Positions 35,992-44,292 of a stretch of DNA of 64,000 nt are shown here, piece after piece. The number at the start of each line of letters is the position of its first letter. The stretch's first letter is position 1. The notes under the pieces are model-generated. The model did no database searches. It saw only the letters and a list, made by a program, of their open reading frames with translations, and was not told where the DNA came from. Origin of the DNA: JBEKTW01 sp049515655 (GTDB taxonomy: Bacteria; Bacteroidota; Ignavibacteria; UBA10030; SZUA-254); NCBI GenBank assembly GCA_049515655.1, contig JBEKTW010000001.1, positions 310,001 through 374,000 of the forward strand, given 5' to 3'. The position numbers and the translations under genes are program-made.

Positions 35992-37131
35992 TTACCTCGT
36001 CGAGACCGGTTTCGTGGAGAGAACTTTTTCGTAGTACCGTTCATAGCGGTCGATCACGTTCGTGACGTTGAACGCCTCGACAGCACGTTTGCGGCTTGCG
36101 GCTGAGAACAACCTGTACCGCGTTATGTTCGTTAGTAATTCGACGGCGTATTTTGCCATACGCTCGACGTCCCCGATCTCGGCAATGTAGCCCGTTTCTC
36201 CGTGGACGACCAATTCAGGCAGCCCTCCGACACTGGAGGCGATCACCGGAACCTCGCAGGCCATAGCTTCGAGAGCGGATAGTCCGAAACTTTCCGACTG
36301 GCTGGGTATCAGGAAAAGGTCGGATGCCGACAGGAGAGGAATAATCTCCGCCTGCTTGCCGAGGAATTCGACATCATCACAGATCTTCAGCTCCCTGCAG
36401 AGCTGTTCGCAGCTCGAACGGTCGGGTCCATCGCCCACGAGTACCAATTTGGATGGGAGTCTTTTCCTCACAATCTGAAAGATTCGAATGACGTCCTGTA
36501 CGCGCTTCACGAGGCGGAAATTCGATATGTGAATGAGAACTTTCTCGCCGTTCGGGGCAATATTCTTGCGTATCGTCGACGCATCGACTTTCCTGTACTT
36601 GGCGGTATCCACAAAATTAGGAATAACCTCGATGTCCTTGTTGATGTTGTAGTTTGTAATTGTCTTTTCTTTGAGGAACCGTGAGACCGCGGTAACCCCG
36701 TCGCTTTGTTCAATGCTGAATTTCAGGGCGGGGAGATAGCTTGGCTCCAATCCGACCAGGGTGATATCAGTACCATGAAGAGTGGTTACGATCTTGAGGG
36801 AGTTGTCGCCCAGGATCTGCTTGGCGAGGTATGCGCTGATGGCATGCGGAATCGCGTAGTGGGCGTGGAGCAGATCCAGTTTCTCGAATCGTGCAACCTC
36901 GACGATCTTGCTTGCCAACGCCGGTGTGTAGAGGGGAAAATCGAACAGCGGGTACGTCGAGATCTCAACTTCATGATACACAATGTTGCCGACAAAGCCA
37001 CCCAGACGGATTGGCATTGCGTAGCTGATGAAATGGATTTTGTGCCCCCGCTCAGCGAGAGCCTTGCCCAGCTCGGAGGCAACAACTCCGCTACCGCCGT
37101 ACGTCGGATAACACGTGATGCCAATATTCAT
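35992..37131 (-). CDS. bshA: N-acetyl-alpha-D-glucosaminyl L-malate synthase BshA (bacillithiol synthesis)
   Basis: A 379-residue GT4 glycosyltransferase that joins UDP-N-acetylglucosamine to L-malate, the first step of bacillithiol. GITCYPTYGGSGVVASELG at the N-terminus and TTLHGTDITLVG near 116 are BshA signatures. SNFRLVKR near 206 and SESFGLSALEAMACEVPVIAS near 285 are the donor-binding GT4 parts. It shows that this organism probably makes bacillithiol, a likely reductant for the peroxiredoxins and other thiol enzymes in the window. Confidence 0.92.
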   Translation of the reverse strand: MNIGITCYPTYGGSGVVASELGKALAERGHKIHFISYAMPIRLGGFVGNIVYHEVEISTYPLFDFPLYTPALASKIVEVARFEKLDLLHAHYAIPHAISAYLAKQILGDNSLKIVTTLHGTDITLVGLEPSYLPALKFSIEQSDGVTAVSRFLKEKTITNYNINKDIEVIPNFVDTAKYRKVDASTIRKNIAPNGEKVLIHISNFRLVKRVQDVIRIFQIVRKRLPSKLVLVGDGPDRSSCEQLCRELKICDDVEFLGKQAEIIPLLSASDLFLIPSQSESFGLSALEAMACEVPVIASSVGGLPELVVHGETGYIAEIGDVERMAKYAVELLTNITRYRLFSAASRKRAVEAFNVTNVIDRYERYYEKVLSTKPVSTR

Positions 37132-37379
37132 ACCGAATCCAGTGCAAAGGTAAAGAGAAAAGGGCGGAAATACAAATGGATCACATGAAACTTACCGTAT
37201 AGAACATCGTAGAGAATGTGGAGGGAAGACTCTGAATTCGCCCGGACGAGAATGTGATGCAGATAATATTTTTTTCAGGGGGATTTATTTTGTAGTTGAA
37301 ATTGTTTATATTTGGATCGTAAAAAATCATGAAGGCTATAAAACCTCTTAAATCGACTTAATTTAGCGATTATCATAAT

Positions 37380-37598
37380 ATGAAAAAGGAAGGCCCAGCT
37401 GTGAAGCACAAGGCGAGAGTAATCGGAATCGTTATTACGAGTTGCCCTTGTTGTGGAAATCCAATCAATTTTGACCGTCAAGTCTCCAAAATATGCGCAT
37501 ACTGTGAAGAATTGGTCCACATCGACCTCGACAAAGTTGAGGTGAGCTTGCATGGACCCGTTGTTGAAGGTCGCAAAATGAAAATCAGCATGAATTGA
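37380..37598 (+). CDS. Small zinc-ribbon protein
   Basis: A 72-residue protein with two cysteine pairs (SCPCCGN near 22 and CAYCEEL near 39) forming one zinc ribbon. I do not recognise the family. It lies 130 bp upstream of the Rrf2/SUF operon on the same strand, followed by an intrinsic terminator, so it is probably a separate transcript. Its Cys pattern could hint at metal or redox sensing, but that is speculation. Confidence 0.5.
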   Translation: MKKEGPAVKHKARVIGIVITSCPCCGNPINFDRQVSKICAYCEELVHIDLDKVEVSLHGPVVEGRKMKISMN

Positions 37599-37611
37599 TT
37601 CTCTTAGAATC

Positions 37612-37640
37612 TTGACGTTGTCCTGATTTTTTCATATATT
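37612..37640 (+). promoter_or_regulatory. Promoter-like pair before the SUF operon
   Basis: TTGACG (37612-37617) and TATATT (37635-37640) are exactly 17 bp apart. The predicted transcript would meet a terminator hairpin within about 10 bases, which is odd for a simple promoter. Confidence 0.45.
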
Positions 37641-37653
37641 TTAATTGATCGAT

Positions 37654-37680
37654 GATTCCGCAACGCGCGGAATCTTTTTT
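37654..37680 (+). terminator. Intrinsic terminator before the SUF operon
   Basis: GATTCCGC (37654-37661) pairs with GCGGAATC (37667-37674), followed by six T. It may end the small zinc-ribbon gene or act as an attenuator for the SUF operon. Confidence 0.8.
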
Positions 37681-37706
37681 GGACTAAAACTGGACTCAAT
37701 CGGTCG
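37681..37706 (+). promoter_or_regulatory. Candidate Rrf2/IscR-type operator
   Basis: Three GGACT/GGTC-like half-sites (GGACTAAAACTGGACT, then CGGTC) lie 23-48 bp before the Rrf2 start. Rrf2-family repressors bind GACT/AGTC dyads, so autoregulation is plausible. The symmetry is imperfect. Confidence 0.3.
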
Positions 37707-37728
37707 TATTTAAGTTAAGGATAACGGG

Positions 37729-38136
37729 ATGTTTCAGCTATCGAAAAAGGTGGAGTACGGGTTAATCGCGATTCGCCATATGGCAAGCGGTCCCCCGCAT
37801 CATGTTTTCACCGCAAAAGAAATTGCTGACGCATACCATATTTCCTACGAGCTCCTCGCGAAAGTAATGCAGAAACTTGCGAAGCAAAGATTCATCGGAT
37901 CGCACCAGGGAGTGCACGGCGGTTATACCCTCTTGCGCGATCCGCACGAGCTGAAGGTCTCGTCGATCATCAATGCCATCGAAGGTAAGTTGAATGTCAC
38001 GATCGTCCAATGTGAAGCCAAGGAGGCGGAGAATTGCGCGATCTATACCTCGTGTACGATTAAATATCCACTGGTGAAGCTGCAGGGCAACATCAATAAG
38101 GTGTTTGAAGAAATGACCGTCATGGAGATGGTGTGA
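37729..38136 (+). CDS. Rrf2-family Fe-S responsive regulator
   Basis: A 135-residue winged-helix repressor. FQLSKKVEYGLIAIRHMA begins the DNA-binding domain. Cys95, Cys103 and Cys109 (VQCEAKEAENCAIYTSC) match the spacing that holds a [2Fe-2S] cluster in IscR-like members. As the first gene of the Fe-S assembly operon it probably senses cluster status and represses the operon. Its stop overlaps the cysteine desulfurase start by four bases (GTGA), so translation is coupled. Confidence 0.88.
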   Translation: MFQLSKKVEYGLIAIRHMASGPPHHVFTAKEIADAYHISYELLAKVMQKLAKQRFIGSHQGVHGGYTLLRDPHELKVSSIINAIEGKLNVTIVQCEAKEAENCAIYTSCTIKYPLVKLQGNINKVFEEMTVMEMV

Positions 38137-39338
38137 TACGGACTCCCGTTTATATGGATTATCACTCGACGACCCCGGTTGACCGCAGGGTGGTCGAGGC
38201 CATGCTGCCTTTTTTTACCGAGAAATTCGGTAATGCAGCGAGCCGCCAGCACATGTTCGGCTGGATCGCAGAAGAGGCAATCGAATCTTCACGCGCCCGT
38301 GTCGCTCAACTGATTGGGGCTGAGCAAAAGGATATCGTTTTCACGAGCGGCGCAACAGAGTCGAACAATCTGGCGATAAAGGGAATTGCCGAGATACGGC
38401 GGCAGAAGGGCAATCACATTATCACCGTCCAGACGGAGCACAAGTCGGTCCTCGACACGTGCAAAAGATTGGAGAAGCAGGGCTTCGAAGTAACTTATCT
38501 CCCGGTGGATTCTTTCGGCGTCGTGGATGTCGACCGGCTTAGAGATTCACTCAGGCCGACGACCATACTTGTCACCGTCATGTTTGCGAACAATGAAATC
38601 GGAACGCTGCAATCGATCGCCGAGATCGGCAAGGTTTGTCGAGAGCACGGGGTTATTTTTCACACCGATGCGACACAGGCAGTGGGTAAGGTGCCCGTCA
38701 ACGTTTCGGCAATGTGTATCGATGCGATGTCGTTCAGCGGCCATAAGATCTATGGTCCGAAGGGTGTCGGCGCTCTCTATGCGCGCCAGTCAAGCCCAAA
38801 GGTGAAGGTCGCCATGCAGATGGACGGCGGCGGGCATGAGCGCGGCATGCGCTCAGGTACCCTCAACGTTCCGGGGATTGTCGGTCTGGCGAAAGCACTG
38901 GAGTTGTCGGTAGAACTCATGGCCGAGGAATCGAAAAGATTGAGTGGGTACCGCGACCGGATGTTCCACGAGTTCGTTACCCGGCTCGACGGGGTTTTGT
39001 TGAATGGTCATCCGACGGATCGTTTGCCGAACAATCTGAACGTGAGTTTCGCGTACGTGGAGGATAACGCTCTTCTCATGAGCATGAAGGATGTTGCCGT
39101 TTCGACCGGGTCCGCATGCAGCACGGCCGACCCCGAACCGTCGCACGTTCTGAAAGCGCTGCGGCTTCCGCAGGAGCGATTACATTCGTCTCTCCGGTTC
39201 GGATTGGGCCGCTTCACGACGGAGGAAGAAGTGGAGTATGTCATAACGCGCGTCGTCGGGAGTGTCCGCAAACTGCGTGAGCTCTCCCCGGCGTACCAAG
39301 CGCTGGTGAAAAAGCAGCACCAGACCGTTACCGTTTAA
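38133..39338 (+). CDS. iscS: Cysteine desulfurase, IscS/NifS type (group I)
   Basis: A 401-residue PLP enzyme that takes sulfur from cysteine for Fe-S cluster and tRNA thiolation pathways. YMDYHSTTPVD at the start, TEHKSVL, SFSGHKIYGPKG (PLP lysine near 206) and TGSACSTADPEPSHVL (catalytic Cys near 329) are group I features. The start is a GTG overlapping the Rrf2 stop. It shares an operon with a second, group II desulfurase (sufS at 44,293). Confidence 0.9.
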   Translation: MIRTPVYMDYHSTTPVDRRVVEAMLPFFTEKFGNAASRQHMFGWIAEEAIESSRARVAQLIGAEQKDIVFTSGATESNNLAIKGIAEIRRQKGNHIITVQTEHKSVLDTCKRLEKQGFEVTYLPVDSFGVVDVDRLRDSLRPTTILVTVMFANNEIGTLQSIAEIGKVCREHGVIFHTDATQAVGKVPVNVSAMCIDAMSFSGHKIYGPKGVGALYARQSSPKVKVAMQMDGGGHERGMRSGTLNVPGIVGLAKALELSVELMAEESKRLSGYRDRMFHEFVTRLDGVLLNGHPTDRLPNNLNVSFAYVEDNALLMSMKDVAVSTGSACSTADPEPSHVLKALRLPQERLHSSLRFGLGRFTTEEEVEYVITRVVGSVRKLRELSPAYQALVKKQHQTVTV

Positions 39339-39354
39339 CAAAGAGGAAAAAACT

Positions 39355-39648
39355 ATGAACGAATTCGAATTCATCGCGAGCCACAAAACGGAGTTTCTTA
39401 AGTACCTCAAATCGAAATTCCCCGTCTACCATATGTCGAATGTCTTTTTCCGGGATTTTCATTTTGGCGTCATGGCCTATCTTAAAGAACATGGCAAAAG
39501 AGTCATGTACCCGCATGGCGAAAAAATTGCCCGCGAGTTCGGACTCGAATTCGAAAAGGACGGTACGTTCAAGAAAATCGACCACCAATCGTGGCTGCTG
39601 AACTACCCGGAATTTGCATTACCGCGAGTCGAGAAAAAAGCGTCATGA
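39355..39648 (+). CDS. Conserved small protein of the SUF operon
   Basis: A 97-residue soluble protein, rich in aromatic and basic residues (FFRDFHFGVMAYLKEHGKR). I do not recognise a family. It lies between iscS and sufB; its stop overlaps the sufB start by four bases (ATGA), and AAGAGG precedes it. The tight coupling suggests a part in Fe-S assembly or in control of SufB. Confidence 0.65.
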   Translation: MNEFEFIASHKTEFLKYLKSKFPVYHMSNVFFRDFHFGVMAYLKEHGKRVMYPHGEKIAREFGLEFEKDGTFKKIDHQSWLLNYPEFALPRVEKKAS

Positions 39649-41120
39649 ACCAGGATTCTCCCATGCCCTTAGAATCAAACTCGATTGAAACGTTAGCCAC
39701 TCAAGAGTACAAGTACGGCTTTGAGACCGAAGTCGAGTATGACTCCTTTGAAAAGGGTCTTAGCGAGGACGTCATCCGGTTGATCTGGGAGACAAAGAGC
39801 GAGCCGGCGTGGATGCTCGAATGGCGTTTGAAGGGATACCGCCAGTGGGAAAAAATGCGACAGGAGGGTGCTGAACCTACGTGGGCCAACATCAAGTACG
39901 GTCCAATTGATTATCAGAGTATTCGTTATTATTCGGCTCCGAAGAAAAGACCGAAGCTCAGCAGCCTGGATGAAGTCGACCCTGAAATTCGAAGAACATT
40001 CGAAAAACTCGGAATCCCGCTCGAGGAACAGAAGCTTCTTTCCGGCGTTGCGGTCGATGCGGTGTTCGACAGTGTTTCGGTTGCGACGACCTTTCGGGAG
40101 AAATTGGCCGAGCTTGGAATAATTTTTTGCTCGATGAGCGAAGCGATCCGCGAGCACTCGGACCTGGTCCGGAAGTATCTTGGATCGGTCGTTCCCTCCA
40201 CGGATAACTTCTTTGCCGCGCTCAATTCGGCGGTGTTTAGTGACGGGTCGTTTGCGTACATCCCCAGGGGTGTGCGCTGTCCGATGGAGTTATCGACGTA
40301 TTTCCGCATCAACGCGCGCGACACCGGTCAGTTCGAACGAACGCTGATTGTCGCCGAGGAAGGCGCGTACGTGAGCTATCTCGAGGGATGCACCGCCCCG
40401 ATGCGCGATGAAAACCAGTTGCACGCTGCTGTTGTTGAGCTCGTCGCTCTTGACAATGCCACGATCAAGTACTCAACCGTGCAGAATTGGTATCCGGGAG
40501 ACAAACAGGGAAAAGGCGGGATTTATAATTTCGTGACGAAACGTGGAAAATGTCTCGGCAAAAACTCAAAGATCACCTGGACACAGGTCGAGACCGGCTC
40601 CGCAATCACTTGGAAGTACCCTGGCTGCATTTTACTGGGCGACAACTCCGTCGGCGAGTTCTATTCGGTGGCGGTGGTCAATAATTATCAGCAGGCCGAT
40701 ACGGGCACAAAGATGATTCACATCGGGAAGAACACAAAAAGCACGATTGTGTCCAAGGGTATCTCCGCGGGCCACGGCCAGAATTCATACCGGGGCCTGG
40801 TCAGGATCTCCAAAAACGCCACGGACGCACGTAACTTCTCGCAATGTGACTCGCTGCTCATCGGCGACAAATGCGGCGCTCATACGTTTCCGTACATGGA
40901 AGTAAAAAACACCTCCGCGCAAATCGAGCACGAAGCTTCCACCTCGAAGATCGGCGAAGACCAGATTTTCTATTGCAAACAGCGCGGTCTTTCCACGGAA
41001 GATGCCGTGAACATGATCGTCAACGGATTCTGCAAAGAGGTGTTCCGCGAGCTGCCGATGGAGTTCGCCGTCGAAGCTCAGAAATTGCTTGGGATAAGTC
41101 TGGAAGGAAGCGTAGGATAG
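39645..41120 (+). CDS. sufB: Fe-S cluster scaffold SufB
   Basis: A 491-residue subunit of the SufBC2D scaffold on which clusters are assembled. It contains FEKGLSEDVIRLIWETKSEPAWM, the beta-helix body (YVSYLEGCTAPMRDENQLHAAVVELVA) and the conserved C-terminal LSTEDAVNMIVNGFCKEV. The ATG at 39645 overlaps the previous stop (ATGA); a longer upstream frame has no support. A 218-bp repetitive gap separates it from sufC. Confidence 0.95.
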   Translation: MNQDSPMPLESNSIETLATQEYKYGFETEVEYDSFEKGLSEDVIRLIWETKSEPAWMLEWRLKGYRQWEKMRQEGAEPTWANIKYGPIDYQSIRYYSAPKKRPKLSSLDEVDPEIRRTFEKLGIPLEEQKLLSGVAVDAVFDSVSVATTFREKLAELGIIFCSMSEAIREHSDLVRKYLGSVVPSTDNFFAALNSAVFSDGSFAYIPRGVRCPMELSTYFRINARDTGQFERTLIVAEEGAYVSYLEGCTAPMRDENQLHAAVVELVALDNATIKYSTVQNWYPGDKQGKGGIYNFVTKRGKCLGKNSKITWTQVETGSAITWKYPGCILLGDNSVGEFYSVAVVNNYQQADTGTKMIHIGKNTKSTIVSKGISAGHGQNSYRGLVRISKNATDARNFSQCDSLLIGDKCGAHTFPYMEVKNTSAQIEHEASTSKIGEDQIFYCKQRGLSTEDAVNMIVNGFCKEVFRELPMEFAVEAQKLLGISLEGSVG

Positions 41121-41305
41121 TTGAGTAGTTGGATAGTTGAGTAGTTGAATCCTTGATTAGTTAAATAGTTAGATAGTTGAATCGTTCGATCGTTGAATCG
41201 TTGGATAGTTGAATCATTGACTGATTGACTCATTGCTCAAGGCTCATTGCTCAAAGCTCATTGCTCATTACTCATTGCTCAAAGCTCACTGCTCAGACAA
41301 TACGA
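41118..41305 (+). repeat. Degenerate octanucleotide tandem repeat between sufB and sufC
   Basis: About ten units close to GTTGAATA/GTTGGATA (period 8) are followed by ATTGACTG and then by ATTGCTCA-AGGCTC units (composite period 14). The array fills almost the whole gap inside an operon, ending 33 bp before the sufC start. Confidence 0.85.
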
Positions 41306-41338
41306 CATCAAACTTTGTAACGAATTAAGGATTAATTG

Positions 41339-42106
41339 ATGCTTCAAATCATCGATCTTCACGCGAGCGTTCAGGGAAACGAAATTTTGAAAGGGATCGA
41401 CCTTCGGGTCGGTGTCGGTGAGGTTCATGCCATCATGGGACCCAACGGCTCGGGGAAAAGCACGCTCGCCCAGGTGCTTGCAGGCCGCGAGTCGTACAAC
41501 GTCACCGGCGGGCAAGTGTTGTTTGAAGGCAAGGATTTGCTCGCGATGAAACCCGAGGAACGCGCCCGTGAGGGAGTGTTCATGGCGTTTCAGTATCCGG
41601 TTGAGATTCCCGGTGTGAGCAATACGTATTTCCTCAAAGCGGGGTTGAACGCAATTCGAAAACATCGCGGGCTTGAAGAACTCGACGCGATGGAGTTTCT
41701 GAAACTGGTGAAGCAGAAGGCAAAATTCGTCGAGATGGATGAGAGCCTGCTCAACCGACCCGTGAATCATGGATTCTCCGGCGGTGAGAAGAAACGAAAC
41801 GAAATATTCCAGATGGCTATTCTCGAGCCGAAGCTTGCCGTGCTTGACGAAACCGACTCAGGACTGGATATCGATGCGCTGAGAATCGTCGCTGACGGAA
41901 TCAACAAATTGAGAAGCAAAGAGAATTCGGTCATCCTGGTCACGCACTATCAGCGGCTTCTGAACTACGTCGTTCCGGATTTCGTGCACGTGCTCGTCGA
42001 CGGACGGATCGTCAGGTCCGGCGGGAAAGAACTGGCTTTCGAGCTCGAGGAAAAAGGATACGATTGGTTGAAAGAAGGATTCGAAACAGTTGAAGCGCGT
42101 GTGTAG
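41339..42106 (+). CDS. sufC: Fe-S assembly ATPase SufC
   Basis: A 255-residue ABC ATPase of the SufBCD complex. GPNGSGKSTL (Walker A, about 37), NHGFSGGEKKRNEIFQM (signature) and LAVLDETDSGLDID (Walker B and D-loop) are all present. The ATG at 41339 is used, with AAGG eight bases before it; the TTG one codon earlier is too close. The gene is 218 bp from sufB but close to sufD. Confidence 0.95.
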   Translation: MLQIIDLHASVQGNEILKGIDLRVGVGEVHAIMGPNGSGKSTLAQVLAGRESYNVTGGQVLFEGKDLLAMKPEERAREGVFMAFQYPVEIPGVSNTYFLKAGLNAIRKHRGLEELDAMEFLKLVKQKAKFVEMDESLLNRPVNHGFSGGEKKRNEIFQMAILEPKLAVLDETDSGLDIDALRIVADGINKLRSKENSVILVTHYQRLLNYVVPDFVHVLVDGRIVRSGGKELAFELEEKGYDWLKEGFETVEARV

Positions 42107-42120
42107 AAGCTGAAGAGACG

Positions 42121-43446
42121 ATGATGCGAAGCGCCGATCAAAATAAAAACTGGTACGTGTCGAGGTTCGAGTCGTTCGAGAAGAGTCTCAATGGCGAGGC
42201 GAGCTCGAAAATCCACACCGTGCGCAAGGCTGCGATTGCCCGGTTTGCAGAACTCGGCTTTCCTACAACACGCGACGAGGAATGGAAATATACCGACATT
42301 TCATCCTTCACCGGCGTGCAGTTCGACCCGGTCGTAAAGGACAAGCAGGACCATCCCGCCATTGACGATGTGCAGAGATTCCTGTTCAAGAATGAAGGGT
42401 ATTCGCGGTTGACGTTTATTAACGGTCAATACGCGAAACATCTCTCATCGATTCCTTCGCTGCCGCACGGCGTCATCGTGGGAAGTCTCGCCGAGGCGAT
42501 GAAGAATGAAAACGGGGTCGTGCATGAACACCTGGCGCGTCATGCCCGGTACGAGAAGAATGCCTTCGCCGCCCTGAGCACTGCGTTTCTGAAGGATGGC
42601 GCGTACATCGTCATCCCGAAGGGCGTGATCCTCGGAACCCCGGTCCATGTGCTCCATGTCTCGACCGGCGCCGGGAAAGAACTGGCCTCCCATCCGCGAA
42701 ATCTTATCGTCGCCGGGTCAGATAGTCAAGCAACGGTGATCGAAAGTTATGTGAGCCTGTCGAACGACCGCTATTTCACAAACGCGGTCACGGAGATTGT
42801 TCTTGGTGAGAATTCCGTCATCGAGCATGAGAAATTGCAGATGGAGAGCCCGCGTGCACTGCACGTAGGATTAACGCATGTCCAGCAGGCCCGAAACAGC
42901 CATCTTATTTCCAATTCAGTGAGCTTTGGCGGTGAGTTGGTCCGTAATAACATTACGGCCATCCTCGACGGAGAGGGAGCAGAATGTACTCTCAACGGCC
43001 TCTACCATGGTTCCGACAATCAGCTTGTCGATAATCATACGGCTATCGATCACGTGAAGCCCAACTGCAGCAGCCATGAATTGTACAAGGGGATCATGGA
43101 AGGAACGTCGAAAGGTGTCTTCAATGGAAAGATCATTGTACGGGAAGAGGCGCAAAAAACCGACGCGAAACAAACGAATAAGAATCTCATTCTTTCCGAG
43201 GGCGCAACGGTCGACACGAAACCGCAGCTCGAAATTTTTGCGAACGACGTAAAATGCACGCATGGCGCCACGATCGGACAACTGGACGATGAATCCATTT
43301 TTTATCTGCGTTCGCGTGGTGTCGGCCTGGACGAAGCACGTACAATGTTGATCTATGCATTTGCCGGTGAGGTTGTGGAGCGCGTCGGTGCTGCGGCCGT
43401 ACGTGACCGCGTTGACCGGATTCTCCACGAACGGCTTGCACGGTAA
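42121..43446 (+). CDS. sufD: Fe-S assembly protein SufD
   Basis: A 441-residue partner of SufB. The N-terminal GFPTTRDEEWKYTDISSF and the beta-helix with ECTLNGLYHGSDNQLVDNHT and LRSRGVGLDEARTMLIYAFAGEV are typical of SufD. It starts 14 bp after sufC and its stop overlaps the sufU start by one base (TAATG). Confidence 0.94.
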   Translation: MMRSADQNKNWYVSRFESFEKSLNGEASSKIHTVRKAAIARFAELGFPTTRDEEWKYTDISSFTGVQFDPVVKDKQDHPAIDDVQRFLFKNEGYSRLTFINGQYAKHLSSIPSLPHGVIVGSLAEAMKNENGVVHEHLARHARYEKNAFAALSTAFLKDGAYIVIPKGVILGTPVHVLHVSTGAGKELASHPRNLIVAGSDSQATVIESYVSLSNDRYFTNAVTEIVLGENSVIEHEKLQMESPRALHVGLTHVQQARNSHLISNSVSFGGELVRNNITAILDGEGAECTLNGLYHGSDNQLVDNHTAIDHVKPNCSSHELYKGIMEGTSKGVFNGKIIVREEAQKTDAKQTNKNLILSEGATVDTKPQLEIFANDVKCTHGATIGQLDDESIFYLRSRGVGLDEARTMLIYAFAGEVVERVGAAAVRDRVDRILHERLAR

Positions 43447-43904
43447 TGCCGATGTCTGCTCTTCGAGAATTATATCAACAAGTCATCCTCGACCATAACA
43501 GGAGCCCGCGGAATTTTCGCAGGATGGATGATGCCACCCGGAAGGTGGAAGGCTTCAATCCTCTGTGCGGCGACCGGTATATGGTGTACGTCAAACTGGA
43601 AAACGATATTATCAAGGACATTAGTTTCGAGGGGGCCGGATGCGCGATTTCGAAGGCGTCTGCGTCGGTGATGACGTCCGAGTTGAAGGGGAAAACGGAA
43701 AAAGAAGCAGAAGCGTTGTTTGATAAGTTCCATAAGCTGGTTACGGGGGAATTGCGCCCGGATGACGTAGATGATGACCTCGGTAAATTAGCGGCGTTCT
43801 CCGGCGTTTCTGAGTTTCCCACAAGAGTGAAGTGCGCCATTCTTGCATGGCATACACTCCACGCGGCGCTTCGATCGAAAGATCAAATTGTATCGACAGA
43901 ATGA
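43446..43904 (+). CDS. sufU: SufU-type sulfur-transfer protein
   Basis: A 152-residue IscU-fold protein. LCGDRYMV (Cys41, Asp43), GAGCAISKASASVM (Cys66) and RVKCAILAWH (late Cys) give the zinc site used by SufU to accept persulfide from SufS. SufU lacks the IscU chaperone-binding motif and acts as a sulfur shuttle. It is translationally coupled to sufD. A second start, ATG at 43452, is possible. Confidence 0.92.
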   Translation: MPMSALRELYQQVILDHNRSPRNFRRMDDATRKVEGFNPLCGDRYMVYVKLENDIIKDISFEGAGCAISKASASVMTSELKGKTEKEAEALFDKFHKLVTGELRPDDVDDDLGKLAAFSGVSEFPTRVKCAILAWHTLHAALRSKDQIVSTE

Positions 43905-43924
43905 TATTTTCTCAAGAATTAAAC

Positions 43925-44284
43925 ATGGAATCGACAAATCCACAGCAGCCGCAGGTCGCGGTAATCAGCTCAATCGAAAAAACGGTCATCGAAGCGCAGG
44001 TCGTCGAAGCTCTCCAGTCGTGCTATGACCCGGAAATTCCGGTGAATATCTATGAGCTCGGATTAATCTATGGAGTCGATGTCGACGACACCGGCGGTGT
44101 GATCGTGAGGATGACGCTGACGAGTCCGTACTGTCCGGCGGTTCAATCGTTGCCTTCGGAAGTCGAGACGAAGGCGAAGAAAGTCCCCGGGGTAACGTCG
44201 GCGAAGGTGCAGGTGGTTTGGGATCCGCCCTGGAATCCGAACATGATGACCGAAGCTGCAAAACTTGAACTTGGAATGTTTTGA
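43925..44284 (+). CDS. sufT: SufT/MIP18-like (DUF59) Fe-S assembly factor
   Basis: A 119-residue DUF59 protein: VVEALQSCYDPEIPVNIYELGLIYGV and the late LTSPYCPAVQSLP with its conserved Cys. SufT-like proteins help mature Fe-S proteins, especially when demand is high. An ATG at 43901 overlapping the sufU stop is another possible start and would add eight residues. Its stop overlaps the region just before sufS. Confidence 0.88.
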   Translation: MESTNPQQPQVAVISSIEKTVIEAQVVEALQSCYDPEIPVNIYELGLIYGVDVDDTGGVIVRMTLTSPYCPAVQSLPSEVETKAKKVPGVTSAKVQVVWDPPWNPNMMTEAAKLELGMF

Positions 44285-44292
44285 TAAGAAAC

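Noticed and set aside
41118..41305. CRISPR array
   Set aside because: The units are 8 and 14 bp and vary from copy to copy, with no conserved repeat of 25-40 bp and no spacers or cas genes.
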